64,000 bases of DNA, taken from contig CAXKWD010000004.1 in assembly GCA_964059195.1 (NCBI GenBank), positions 123,104,043 through 123,168,042 of the forward strand, written 5' to 3'. This DNA is from Ectobius pallidus (lineage: Eukaryota > Arthropoda > Insecta > Blattodea > Ectobiidae). Below are positions 11,712 through 22,228 of the stretch, in pieces. A program made the translations under genes and the position numbers. Numbering within the stretch: position 1 is the first letter of the stretch; each line of letters starts with the position of its first letter. The notes beneath the pieces are model-generated. The model had not been told where the DNA came from and ran no database searches. It saw only the letters and a program-made list of their open reading frames with translations.

Positions 11712-11810
11712 CTGAAAACATACAAAAACACAAACACATTAGAAAATCTATTCACGATACGTGTATACATGTTATGACAACTTGTTTCTATCAATCAGTT
11801 CTATACTTAC

Positions 11811-12002
11811 TTCTCTTGCAAGAGTTTTGCTCCCTTCTCCAATAGCTGTAGACATCACAATTCCTGGAGCATGCTCCTCAAAAGTGTCGATGGTTGTGTT
11901 TAGCGCTTCCTCTAGAAGTTTCTCCAAGTCTATCACCTCCTCCGTAGACGGGGTGGTTTTCCGATAGCTCTTTGTACGAGGGTCTCGCCTCGAAGGTTTA
12001 TC
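11811..12002 (-). CDS. Polinton exon-array gene, exon 4 (64-codon repeat)
   Basis: Exactly 192 nt between a TATGATTTCAG acceptor and a GAA|GTAAGTATAG donor, phase 0 at both ends. The module has a basic start (DKPSRRDPR...KSYRK), an acidic helix-like middle (STEEVIDLEKLLEEAL) and a tail (VMSTAIGEGSKTLARE) that matches exon 1. The intron below it (11712-11810, 99 nt) is nearly identical to the intron above it (12003-12102, 100 nt). The whole 292-bp exon-plus-intron is a tandem repeat unit. Confidence 0.75.
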
Positions 12003-12102
12003 CTGAAATCATACAAAAAACACAAACACATTAGAAAATCTATTCACGATACGTGTATACATGTTATGACAACTTGTTTCTATCAATCAGTTCTATACTT
12101 AC

Positions 12103-12294
12103 TTCTCTTGCAAGAGTTTTGCTCCCATCTCCATTAGGTGTAGACATCATGATTCCAGAAGCTTGCTCTACAAAAGTGTCGAAGGCTGTGTTTTGCGCTT
12201 CCTCTAGAAGTTTCTCCAAGTCTATCACCTCCTCCGTAGGTGGAGTGGTTTTCCGATACCTCTTGGTAGGAGGGTCACGCCTCGAAGGTTTATT
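12103..12294 (-). CDS. Polinton exon-array gene, exon 3 (64-codon repeat)
   Basis: 192 nt, phase 0, with the same acceptor and donor as exon 4. It starts NKPSRRDPPTKRYRK and ends GDGSKTLARE, with scattered substitutions against exon 4 and no indels. The upstream intron is the one that received the Gypsy element: its acceptor (12295-12296) and about 95 bases of intron remain on this side. Confidence 0.75.
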
Positions 12295-12385
12295 CTGAAA
12301 TCATACAAAAAACACAAACACCTTAGAAAATCTATTCACGCTACGTGTATACATGTTATGACAACTTTTTGTATCAATCACTTCT

Positions 12386-12389
12386 ATAC
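12386..12389. repeat. Gypsy target-site duplication, left (ATAC)
   Basis: ATAC precedes the LTR at 12390 and follows the other LTR at 30557-30560. The uninterrupted paralogous site at 11802-11805 has a single ATAC in the same context, confirming the insertion. Confidence 0.9.
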
Positions 12390-13171
12390 TGTCATGCCCC
12401 AAACAGGGAGTAGAAGGGTAGTTTCCGTGAGCGGTAAGGACTTAACTTCTACTATATTAAGGACGACAAAAATTTAAGAAGAGATAACAATAAAATATAT
12501 TTAAATGCTATAATTTGACACATACAACCAAAGAAAGGTCTTCTTTGAATATTACAATCAGTTACTAAATAAAATATAATATATTAGTTTGGGAAACCCG
12601 TCAGAGACAATATTATGGTAGCTGTGGTAGCAGATAAGAATAAGAAACCATTTACTTACAGTTGAGAAGCATGTTGCTAATGTGCACTGAGTTTACTATT
12701 ACAGTTATAAGCTAAGTTATGATGATAAAGTCGGGATGACTTTATATGACAAACAGGTACCAGAGACCTAACTCGGTATCAACTAATATAACACAATCTG
12801 CGTGCTAGTCTAATATCAAGAGGAAGGTCTAAATGCCAAAAGGGCTGTATTTATAAGTTTATTCAAGGAAAATCCTGTCAACTTAATAAAGTAACACGGG
12901 CGTTGTCCCGCTCTCTGATTGGCTATAAGCTACAATCATAATGCCGTCTCATCGGGGCTTAAATCATGGAAAATATAGAATTGTACATATATGGAAATTG
13001 TCAAGTTTCACAGAGATCTGTTGACACACTTAAAACAGAACGAATAACAGGAAACCTGTGGTTTCACTTCCTTGATACAATGTTAACACTTGCGACAATT
13101 CCTGAATATTACTTAAAGACTATAATATTGCTTGTGATATAATGTGATATAAAATATAAATAAAATAAAAG
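12390..13171 (-). repeat. Gypsy 3' LTR, outer 782 bp
   Basis: Matches 29727-30508 of the other LTR without a difference that I could see. It is separated from its last 48 bp (21669-21716) by the BEL insertion; 782 plus 48 equals the 830 bp of the intact LTR. Confidence 0.95.
13167..13171. repeat. BEL target-site duplication, left (AAAAG)
   Basis: AAAAG ends the left Gypsy LTR piece and is repeated at 21664-21668 after the BEL element. Five bases is usual for BEL/Pao. Confidence 0.9.
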
Positions 13172-14095
13172 TGTTCACGCAAGCTAAGTGTTTTTTCCAG
13201 CATATTTATTATGTGCAGTAAATAGTTTTAATTCAAATCATCCGCCAGGTGTTCTTGCGCCAAGCATTAAGTTGAGTAGGCGTATATTTCATCATATCCT
13301 GATCACGAGTTCTTTGTGTCGGGTATTCCCTCTTTAAAGACGCCTTAAAGAGCGTCAGGAAGCCTCATCAGTATTAAGCCTGCAGTTACACGATCAAGTC
13401 ACGGTCTGACACTGCTCCGGTTCTAGTAACAAAAGCCAGTTCGCGCTCTTTTTATTTTCACTAGAAACCATTGAAATAAAACTTCCTTATAAGTTTTATT
13501 AATTTCAAGTAAATTACTTATACATAATTTACTTATTCGCCGTATTATAAGTTCATTAGATTCACTTATTAGTTCCAAGTAATTAAATAGCGTGTGACGT
13601 CATCACTCACCAAGAAGCTATAAAACGTGAACAATCAAGTGTTAATAACTTAAAATACATACATTCTACTGCAAATTTTATTACCGTTAAATTGAGATAT
13701 AATTCATTAGTAAATTACAAAATTTACTAAATTACCTCTAGTGGTGCAATCTGGTTCGCGCCAAATTCCAATTCATTGTTTCAACTTGTTTATTCAATTA
13801 TCATTCAGTGTTCACCTATTATTTCTTCGAGTGTTACAAGTATTAATAAAGTGCAAGTATTTCATTACATTCTAGATTGTTTAACCAATATGTTTCCTTA
13901 GATCTCTGTACCCAGTGACCTCGTGATATAGTCCCTTCTTGCTCTAAATGGTCCTCCGAAATCTTATACTTCTCACATGTACATTGTTTCATACTTACAT
14001 GAAGCTACCTTATTAAGCTATCCTACATTTATCCATCTCACGGATATTATCGTCCAATCCCTAGCATTGGTCCTCTCACGAGCCAGTCCCAAACA
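13172..14095 (+). repeat. BEL 5' LTR
   Basis: 924 bp from TGTTCACGC to CCCAAACA, matching 20740-21663. It holds a CRE-like TGACGTCA at 13595, a TATA box TATAAAA at 13619-13625 and a polyadenylation signal AATAAA at 13845-13850, a plausible U3-R-U5 order. Confidence 0.95.
13619..13625 (+). promoter_or_regulatory. TATA box in BEL LTR
   Basis: TATAAAA lies 24 bases beyond a perfect TGACGTCA palindrome and about 225 bases before AATAAA. The same arrangement repeats in the 3' LTR. It is assigned by sequence only. Confidence 0.55.
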
Positions 14096-14400
14096 TTGGT
14101 CCTTTACCGGGCAGGATCATATTGGTACAATCTTATTTATTGCATACTTGTATTCGCAAATACCGTTTCTCGAGTTCGTCTCATTCATATGTGCTTCCGC
14201 GTCGGTCAGTTCGTGAGTTCCAGCAACCCTGAACTTCGCATCGAAGACAGCATCATGCAGCAGTGATTCGACTCATCGTGGGATTCCGGTCCTCAGTGAA
14301 CATCAAGAAGACAGTGAACAGTTAATACATGCATTATCGTGCAGCAGTGGTAGAATTTCAAATCTTCAAGAACAAGTAATTTCCACATTTCGCATTCAAG
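14096..14400 (+). other. BEL leader with candidate primer-binding site
   Basis: A TGG trinucleotide one base beyond the LTR (14097) begins TGGTCCTTTACCGGGC, the expected place for a tRNA primer-binding site. I cannot name the tRNA. The rest is untranslated leader up to the ATG at 14401. Confidence 0.5.
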
Positions 14401-17400
14401 ATGGAAAGTGAATTGAAGGAATTAACGAAAAAACGTGCTTTTCTTAAAAGAAAACTTACGTACATTCAGAAGTACAGTGACAATATTACTGAAGAAGTTG
14501 ATATATTTCGATTAAAAGTTGAATATGACACTCTTAACGAAGTGTGGCAAAATTATGAAGTGGTACAAACTCAAATTGAAGCTATTATCGAAGCTGAAAG
14601 TGAACTTGACATGCACGCACAGTATGACGAAGAGATGAATAACAAGTACAAGGTGCTAAAGGCTAAGCTTAGTGAATTGTTATTTCTACACGACCAACCA
14701 GTGCGTAGTGTAGGCTCTCATCACAGTCATCAATCTAATCACAGTGGTAATTCGCATCACACGTGTCAATCTTCTACTTCACAATGCAACAATAGAAATA
14801 TACAACTTCCAAGGATTCAAATTCCAGTGTTTAGTGGGGATGTGACTAACTTTAAACACTATCACGACACTTTCAGTAGCTTAGTGGTAAACAATGAATC
14901 GTTGGATTCCATCCAGAAATATCATTATTTGCTGAGTTCTCTGAAGGGGCAGGCTCACGCGCTCATTCAGAATCTTCCAGTCACGAATGAGAATTTTACT
15001 ATAGCATGGAACTTGGTGTGCTCTAGATATGATAATACTCGAGTTATTGCCACAGCTCACATCAAAAATCTACTTTCATTACCAATAATGAAAGATGAAA
15101 ATGTTACAGACTTGCGAAACTTATTAAATCAGTTTCAAAGCAATCTTAACGCCATCGAAGCTCTCAACATTGAAATCCCATTACACGAAGTCATGTTCAT
15201 TCAATTAATATTGGATCATCTTGGTGAAACTACACGCAAGGAATGGGAGAGCAAAATTGACTCACAAAGGTTCACACCGCTTCAAGAGTTGATGAACTTC
15301 CTAGAAGCCAAGGCTCATTCTTTAGAAGTGCTATCCAATTCTAACAATGTGCCAAGCCCATCCAAGGAAAAAAGTGAAAGACATACACAAAAGAAATCTG
15401 TAAAAACGACTCGTCAATCTTATGTTGCCATCAAAGGTGATACATGTCCTTGTTGCAAGGAAAGTCACAATTTATATAAGTGCGACAAGTTTTCACAGTT
15501 GAGTGTAGATCAACGTTGGGATTTTGTGAAAAGCAAAGGTTTATGTGCAAACTGTTTCTCCAACGGTCACAAAAGAGACAATTGCAAAATCAAGTCATTC
15601 TGTAATTGTGGAAAGGCTTCACACAGCAAACTGTTACATAATAACACACGAGACAGTAAAAAGGCTCCTCGACAACCACATCAACCGTCTGAATCTACAG
15701 ATAATGTACCTGCTAGTTATTGTTCGATAAAAGAAAATTCCAACCAAAGGGAGATTTTATTAGCAACAGCAGCAGTGCATCTTGAAGATAGACAAGGAAA
15801 TTTAGTGTTATGCAGAGCGTTACTGGACTCAGGAAGCCAATTGAACTTCATAACTGAAGGTTTAGCCAAGAAGTTGCAGCTGCCAACCACAGATGTCGAC
15901 ACTCAGATACGAGGTATTAATGGCACCTCTTCTTGCAATCACAGTGTTAAGGTTAATCTGCGATCCAGAATCCAGAATTTCCAGGCTGAAATGAGTTGTC
16001 TAGTAATCCCTCACATTGCAAACAAACTTCCTTCAGTCCGTATAGATCCCAAACATTTCAATATTCCTAGTGAAATAACATTAGCGGATCCTAAATTCTA
16101 CATCCCTGGTGATGTCCAAATCCTCATTGGTGCTAGCTTGTTTTACCAACTATTCACTAATGAAAGAATAGTCATTCCTAATAACCCTATTCTTAGTAAC
16201 ACGGAACTAGGTTGGATACTTAGTGGAACTATTCCCAAGAAAGCAATTAAATCCAAGAAGGTCACATTCGCTCAACACAATTTATTTGTGACTGTTGATA
16301 ATGTTGATACACAGTTAAGACGATTCTGGGAACTAGAAGACTTTCCTAAACCAGTGTTTACTAAAGAAGAAAGGGAATGTGAAGAGCACTTCGTACAAAA
16401 CACTATTCGTGCAGAGGACGGTGCTTTTGTAGTGAAATTACCCAAGAATCGATCTCAGGACTCCTTGGGCGAATCCAGACCACAAGCCGTAAAACGCTTA
16501 GAGCATCTGGAGCGAAAATTCCAAACCAATTCTGTCTTGCAGGAAGATTACAAAAAATTCATGCAAGAATATGAAGAATTGGGACACATGAAGAAGGTTT
16601 CACTTCCACAGCCAGGTGAAAAATGCTTCTATTTACCACATCATGCAGTAATCAAGCCCTCGTCTACTACAACCAAGACTAGAGTTGTGTTTGACGCTTC
16701 TGCAAAAACATCTTCAGGCAAGTCCCTAAATGACATTCTGAAATTAGGGCCTACAGTGCAAGATGACCTATCATCAATTATAATTCGTTTTCGAACATAT
16801 AAGTATGCGTTCTCAGCTGACATCTCTAAAATGTACAGACGCATTAAAATGAACGAGATTGATCAAAATCTTCAAAGGATTGTGTGGCGTTCCAGCACAG
16901 ATGAACCCATACAAGATTATGCCTTAACTACCGTGACTTATGGTACTAAATCAGCTTCATTTTTAGCCATAAGATCCCTGCACCAGCTGTCAATAGAAGA
17001 AGAAGCTAAATACCCTCTCGCTTCACAAGCAGTCAGGACTTCCTTCTATGTAGATGACTGCCTGGCAGGACATGATAATCTTCAAGAAGCGCTACGCCTT
17101 CAAGAAGAATTAATCCTCATGCTTGACAGTGGCGGATTTCCCTTGCGAAAGTGGTGTTCCAACCATGAAGCATTGCTGGAATCTGTACCATCATCTTATC
17201 GAGAGACCCAGTTGCCTCTGTCTCTTGACAACATTGAAAATGCACATGCCCTTGGTTTACTATGGCATCCTGCAACTGATAACTTCCAGATTCAATCCCA
17301 TCCTTCTCTCCAAACTCATACTCGAGTTAAACTTACCAAGCGTACTATCCTATCAGTCATATCATCCATTTTTGATCCTTTAGGCCTTGTCAGTCCTATG

Positions 17401-19611
17401 GTTATCAATGCCAAAATCTTCATGCAATCATTATGGATTGAAAAACTTGACTGGGACGAGGAGGTAGCTTCACACATAGCAGAGAAATGGATTGAGATCT
17501 GCGACATTTTAGGTACAATACACACGATGCGTATTCCACGATTTGTTCTCACACATGGTACCCTTCAAGATATACAGATCCATGGCTTCTGTGACTCTTC
17601 AGAAAAGGCCTACGGTGCATGCATATATCTCCGTTCTGTGAACATTGAAGGTGAAGTTACAATTAACTTGCTATGTTCCAAGTCTAAGGTTGCCCCTCTT
17701 AAAAGGCAAACCATTCCACGTCTTGAACTTTGTGGAGCATTGCTGTTATCTAAACTGTACAACAAGGTGTTGAATGACCTTAACATTCAAACCTCACAAA
17801 ATTATCTATGGTCAGACTCAGTTATTGTTCTGTCGTGGATAAAATCAGATTCACGAACATGGAAAACATTTGTGTCCAACCGTGTGTCGCAAATACAAGA
17901 GCTTTCTGAAACAGCAGCCTGGCGACATGTTTCTACAGACAACAACCCAGCTGATCTCGTTTCAAGAGGTGTATATTCTGAACAATTGTCTGATATTGAT
18001 TTGTGGTGGCACGGTCCTAAGTGGTTGGCTCATAACACAACATTATGGCCGGAACAGCCAAAACAATTAAGCCCTCCAGATTCCTCAGAGCAACTTACTT
18101 CCATCTGCATGGCAGCTATTGTAGTAGAAGATAGTTTTATTACAAGATTCTCTAATCTCAAGCGCTTGCAGAGAGTTACTTGTTATATGTATAGATTTAT
18201 TTCTGCCTGCCGCCATGAAAACAAATATCATGGACCTCTCGCAGCAGAAGAATTACAAAATGCTCTACAAGTTTGTGTTAAAATTGCTCAGAAAGAAGCT
18301 TTCTCTCAAGAGCTGAAAGATCTTAGCAACAACAAACAAGTTTCAGTGAAAAGCTCTATCCATGCATTAGTTCCATTCCTAGATCAGAACAACGTTATAA
18401 GAGTGGGTGGACGGTTGGAGAAATCAGATCTTACACATGATGCAAGACATCAGGTTATATTGCCATCCCGACATCATTTAACAGTTCTGATTGTAGAATA
18501 TGAGCATCGCAAGCTATTACATGCTTCGCATCAGCTGCTTACAGCTTCATTACGACAAGCCTACTGGATACCTAGTATTCGCAGAGTAGTAAAATCTATT
18601 TTGCATAGATGTCTCACGTGTTACAAGCTAAAAGCAGAAAGTTCTCAACAGTTAATGGGAAATCTTCCTAGCTATAGAATAACTCCTGCTAGACCTTTTC
18701 TCCGCACCGCAGTCGATTACGCTGGACCCTTCAACATAAGATATGGGGCTCCACGCAGTAAAACTACTGTAAAGGCTTACATCGCTATTTTTGTCTGCTT
18801 GGTAACAAAGGCCATTCACATTGAGTTAGTTTCTGATCTAACATCAGATGCCTTCATAGCAGCCCTACGAAGATTTACAGCACGTCGAGGACTCTGTAAA
18901 GAAATCTTCAGTGACAATGGCACTAACTTTGTTGGAGCAAACAACAAGTTAAGGGAGCTCAGATTGCTATTGCAGTCAAGAGATTTTCAAACTACAATTC
19001 AAAATTTCACTGCAAACCACGATTATTGCTGGTCGTTCATTCCTCCAAATTCTCCCCATTTCGGTGGTCTGCATGAAGCAGCAGTGAAATCTATGAAGTT
19101 TCATCTCAGGCGAGTTATGGGAGCTCAAATTCTCACATATGAACAGCTTTCTACGCTTCTATCTCAAATCGAAGCTTGCTTGAATTCTAGACCACTTGTT
19201 CGTCTAAATGATGATCCAGCTGACTTGTCATACCTTTCTCCTGGTCACTTCTTAATTGGAGAACCTCTCATATCTCTACCTTCACATCCTCCTACGGAAG
19301 ATAAGAAGTACTTAGAAAAATGGCAGCTGTTACAAAATCATTTGCAACACATATGGAAACGCTGGTCATCCGAATATCTTCACTCACTACAACAAAGGCA
19401 GAAATGGACCTGTTCCAGTGACAACATTCAAGTTGGTACTGTCGTCATCTTGAAGGAAGACAACATTCCTCCTCTTCAATGGAAGTTAGGCGTGATCACC
19501 GCTACTCATCCGGGAGAAGACGGCTTGGTTCGAGTGATTACTGTGCGCACTTCCAGTGGCGAATATAAGCGGCCCATAGTCAAAGTGTGTCCTCTACCCC
19601 AAGACGAGTAG
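14401..19611 (+). CDS. gag-pol: BEL/Pao gag-pol polyprotein (1736 aa)
   Basis: A single frame encodes all domains. The N-terminus is a Lys/Glu-rich helix and the Gag region around residues 135-320 contains IQIPVFSGDVTNFKHYHDTF. Cys/His knuckles lie at about 349-415. The aspartic protease has DSGS at 476-479. Reverse transcriptase has YVDD at 883-886, followed by an RNase H-like region (GFCDSSEKAYGA, RLELCGALLLSKL). The integrase has an H-H-C-C zinc segment and the catalytic triad D1439, D1505, E1559, then a C-terminal tail domain. No stop or frameshift interrupts it. Family knowledge: it makes capsid, processes itself, reverse-transcribes and integrates the element. ATG 14401 is chosen as the first in frame after the leader. 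Confidence 0.97.
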   Translation: MESELKELTKKRAFLKRKLTYIQKYSDNITEEVDIFRLKVEYDTLNEVWQNYEVVQTQIEAIIEAESELDMHAQYDEEMNNKYKVLKAKLSELLFLHDQPVRSVGSHHSHQSNHSGNSHHTCQSSTSQCNNRNIQLPRIQIPVFSGDVTNFKHYHDTFSSLVVNNESLDSIQKYHYLLSSLKGQAHALIQNLPVTNENFTIAWNLVCSRYDNTRVIATAHIKNLLSLPIMKDENVTDLRNLLNQFQSNLNAIEALNIEIPLHEVMFIQLILDHLGETTRKEWESKIDSQRFTPLQELMNFLEAKAHSLEVLSNSNNVPSPSKEKSERHTQKKSVKTTRQSYVAIKGDTCPCCKESHNLYKCDKFSQLSVDQRWDFVKSKGLCANCFSNGHKRDNCKIKSFCNCGKASHSKLLHNNTRDSKKAPRQPHQPSESTDNVPASYCSIKENSNQREILLATAAVHLEDRQGNLVLCRALLDSGSQLNFITEGLAKKLQLPTTDVDTQIRGINGTSSCNHSVKVNLRSRIQNFQAEMSCLVIPHIANKLPSVRIDPKHFNIPSEITLADPKFYIPGDVQILIGASLFYQLFTNERIVIPNNPILSNTELGWILSGTIPKKAIKSKKVTFAQHNLFVTVDNVDTQLRRFWELEDFPKPVFTKEERECEEHFVQNTIRAEDGAFVVKLPKNRSQDSLGESRPQAVKRLEHLERKFQTNSVLQEDYKKFMQEYEELGHMKKVSLPQPGEKCFYLPHHAVIKPSSTTTKTRVVFDASAKTSSGKSLNDILKLGPTVQDDLSSIIIRFRTYKYAFSADISKMYRRIKMNEIDQNLQRIVWRSSTDEPIQDYALTTVTYGTKSASFLAIRSLHQLSIEEEAKYPLASQAVRTSFYVDDCLAGHDNLQEALRLQEELILMLDSGGFPLRKWCSNHEALLESVPSSYRETQLPLSLDNIENAHALGLLWHPATDNFQIQSHPSLQTHTRVKLTKRTILSVISSIFDPLGLVSPMVINAKIFMQSLWIEKLDWDEEVASHIAEKWIEICDILGTIHTMRIPRFVLTHGTLQDIQIHGFCDSSEKAYGACIYLRSVNIEGEVTINLLCSKSKVAPLKRQTIPRLELCGALLLSKLYNKVLNDLNIQTSQNYLWSDSVIVLSWIKSDSRTWKTFVSNRVSQIQELSETAAWRHVSTDNNPADLVSRGVYSEQLSDIDLWWHGPKWLAHNTTLWPEQPKQLSPPDSSEQLTSICMAAIVVEDSFITRFSNLKRLQRVTCYMYRFISACRHENKYHGPLAAEELQNALQVCVKIAQKEAFSQELKDLSNNKQVSVKSSIHALVPFLDQNNVIRVGGRLEKSDLTHDARHQVILPSRHHLTVLIVEYEHRKLLHASHQLLTASLRQAYWIPSIRRVVKSILHRCLTCYKLKAESSQQLMGNLPSYRITPARPFLRTAVDYAGPFNIRYGAPRSKTTVKAYIAIFVCLVTKAIHIELVSDLTSDAFIAALRRFTARRGLCKEIFSDNGTNFVGANNKLRELRLLLQSRDFQTTIQNFTANHDYCWSFIPPNSPHFGGLHEAAVKSMKFHLRRVMGAQILTYEQLSTLLSQIEACLNSRPLVRLNDDPADLSYLSPGHFLIGEPLISLPSHPPTEDKKYLEKWQLLQNHLQHIWKRWSSEYLHSLQQRQKWTCSSDNIQVGTVVILKEDNIPPLQWKLGVITATHPGEDGLVRVITVRTSSGEYKRPIVKVCPLPQDE

Positions 19612-20739
19612 CATATGACACTTTCTATGATCTTATATTCAAGATTCTCCACTTGAAGTCCATTTCTCATCTATCTCTGTAACAAATCGTACTCTTGCGA
19701 GATGTGTTACATGCATTTTTCTTTCTATCAATCTTGCTATTTGAAAGACCTCTCTCTGGTTTTCAGTTCAAGAGTTTTGACCTACGCTAGCTTGAATTTC
19801 TTCATGTTGACATTCAGTTCAAGGGGATCAAATGCTTTGTCGATGATAAGCTCCTTGTCTGTTGTGCATTTACTCCTTTATAGCATTTTCCTTTTGCTGC
19901 ATAGGCTAGTTTCTCCTTTGAAACACTGGCCTGTTGCTACGAAGATGTATTACTCCTTATATACCAACAACATTCAATAAGCAACACGTCCCATCTCTCC
20001 CTTGTGCTTGTATTATTGGTGTTTTGGTTTCCCTTATCTACATTAGTCCTCGGTCATAGGATCGCAATCCTAGCCACAACTACTACATGGTTTATAGTCT
20101 TTGATCTTGACGTATGATGTCTGACTCCTAATCCTCATACATTAGATTACTAGGCGAGCCACTACTTACTACATGGGTTTATGTGCTTTGAGCATACTGT
20201 ATGACTGATCATAATAATTGTCATACTTATCTTTGAAGTTCTACTACATTTCCATTTTCTACATTCTATGGTTACTTATGAATTATCGTTATCATTCATT
20301 GGAATTCTCTATCACCATGTTCTTGATAATTGCCTACATTTTTTCATAATTATCATGTATCTTTTCCTTATTCCAATGCATACTCCGATAGCAATGTTCA
20401 ATCCTATTTATCTGTTGAAGCTTTTCTTTGTGTCGCTGCTCGTCTTGGGTCACACTTGGCTACCTTCAAGACGTCTTCAGCTTCACTTGAACTCACATGT
20501 CTACGTATCTCCTCTGATGTATATTGTGTGTCGTGTGCTTATACGTAAATAGTGAAATCAGTGCTTTTTATTCAATATCATATTCTTGCAATATATGTAA
20601 GAAGTAATTTTCCAATACATATCACATGTATACATCCAATTAGAGTCAGTGCTTGTTTGTGTACATACAAGTGTCTCTCTATTATAGCTTGCCTTCCTGT
20701 TATGTTTTTATTGACGTTAATAGTCAATGGCGCGGAGTA
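19612..20739 (+). other. BEL 3' untranslated region, about 1.1 kb
   Basis: Only short unrelated frames are present, the longest under 100 codons, with no envelope-like features. It may be the decayed remains of a third gene or plain 3' UTR. No clear polypurine tract stands just before the 3' LTR; the nearest purine-rich stretch is GGCGCGGAGTA. Confidence 0.6.
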
Positions 20740-21663
20740 TGTTCACGCAAGCTAAGTGTTTTTTCCAGCATATTTATTATGTGCAGTAAATAGTTTTAAT
20801 TCAAATCATCCGCCAGGTGTTCTTGCGCCAAGCATTAAGTTGAGTAGGCGTATATTTCATCATATCCTGATCACGAGTTCTTTGTGTCGGGTATTCCCTC
20901 TTTAAAGACGCCTTAAAGAGCGTCAGGAAGCCTCATCAGTATTAAGCCTGCAGTTACACGATCAAGTCACGGTCTGACACTGCTCCGGTTCTAGTAACAA
21001 AAGCCAGTTCGCGCTCTTTTTATTTTCACTAGAAACCATTGAAATAAAACTTCCTTATAAGTTTTATTAATTTCAAGTAAATTACTTATACATAATTTAC
21101 TTATTCGCCGTATTATAAGTTCATTAGATTCACTTATTAGTTCCAAGTAATTAAATAGCGTGTGACGTCATCACTCACCAAGAAGCTATAAAACGTGAAC
21201 AATCAAGTGTTAATAACTTAAAATACATACATTCTACTGCAAATTTTATTACCGTTAAATTGAGATATAATTCATTAGTAAATTACAAAATTTACTAAAT
21301 TACCTCTAGTGGTGCAATCTGGTTCGCGCCAAATTCCAATTCATTGTTTCAACTTGTTTATTCAATTATCATTCAGTGTTCACCTATTATTTCTTCGAGT
21401 GTTACAAGTATTAATAAAGTGCAAGTATTTCATTACATTCTAGATTGTTTAACCAATATGTTTCCTTAGATCTCTGTACCCAGTGACCTCGTGATATAGT
21501 CCCTTCTTGCTCTAAATGGTCCTCCGAAATCTTATACTTCTCACATGTACATTGTTTCATACTTACATGAAGCTACCTTATTAAGCTATCCTACATTTAT
21601 CCATCTCACGGATATTATCGTCCAATCCCTAGCATTGGTCCTCTCACGAGCCAGTCCCAAACA
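20740..21663 (+). repeat. BEL 3' LTR
   Basis: 924 bp, identical by eye to 13172-14095. It is followed by AAAAG and the rest of the Gypsy LTR. Confidence 0.95.
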
Positions 21664-21668
21664 AAAAG

Positions 21669-21716
21669 TATTACAGGGAGCGGGGTGCTTAGCGGGGTGA
21701 TACGCTAGGCATTACA
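21669..21716 (-). repeat. Gypsy 3' LTR, inner 48 bp
   Basis: TATTACAGGG...GGCATTACA equals the last 48 bases of the intact LTR at 30509-30556. It is the displaced inner end of the split 3' LTR. Confidence 0.95.
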
Positions 21717-21725
21717 CTCTCCCCT
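21717..21725 (-). promoter_or_regulatory. Gypsy polypurine tract
   Basis: On the minus strand AGGGGAGAG directly abuts the start of the 3' LTR, the position of the plus-strand primer in LTR retroelements. Confidence 0.75.
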
Positions 21726-22228
21726 GATTAAAGTGACCTATGCAGTGAAACGAATGGTCACTCCAATTAGTAAAATTAATTAATTAACACATATCAAAAA
21801 CTTCAAACAATCAACTATTAAGGATGTGGTTTTATGATAACCAACCTCTAAGAAAGGTATATTTCTTAAGTTTCTCATGACATTAATTCATTGCAAAGAT
21901 GGCTGAGGGGAACAACGTTCCTAATTTGATCGATCCGAACAATGTTTTCAATGTAAGTACTTTATCCAATATGAGTAAAACTTTAAATAATATATATGCG
22001 TGTGAATAATATACATAATTGGTGATTACATAATAATAATAAAAATAATAATAAGTGTTTCTGTATATCACTGGTAGTGTAACATAATGGTGTTAAAATA
22101 CATAAAAGACATATTAATAACTTGAATATTAATAACGATAGTAAAATATAAAAATAATATTGTGTATCTGTTTTACATTTATCAGTGTTACATAGGTGTT
22201 TTATAGCATGGTTACATTCAGTTTATCC
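21726..22228 (-). other. Gypsy 3' untranslated region
   Basis: About 500 AT-rich bases between the env stop and the polypurine tract, with an AAT-type run near 22030-22060. On the opposite strand an 18-codon frame from ATG 21899 runs exactly to a GTAAGTAC donor-like site at 21953. See the findings. Confidence 0.6.

Larger units (their letters stand above)
13172..21663 (+). mobile_element. BEL/Pao LTR retrotransposon, apparently complete
   Basis: Two 924-bp LTRs (TG...CA) that look identical bound an internal region of 6644 bp with one uninterrupted gag-pol frame. The 5-bp duplication AAAAG and the intact coding frame indicate a young and possibly competent copy. It lies in the 3' LTR of the Gypsy element in the opposite orientation. 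Confidence 0.96.

Noticed and set aside
11761..12298. Plus-strand frames of 68 and 81 codons with identical starts
   Set aside because: They are antisense shadows of the repeated exons on the minus strand.
19702..19980. Small hydrophobic frames in the BEL 3' region as a possible env
   Set aside because: No cleavage site, no Cys pattern and no continuous frame; AT-rich chance frames explain them.
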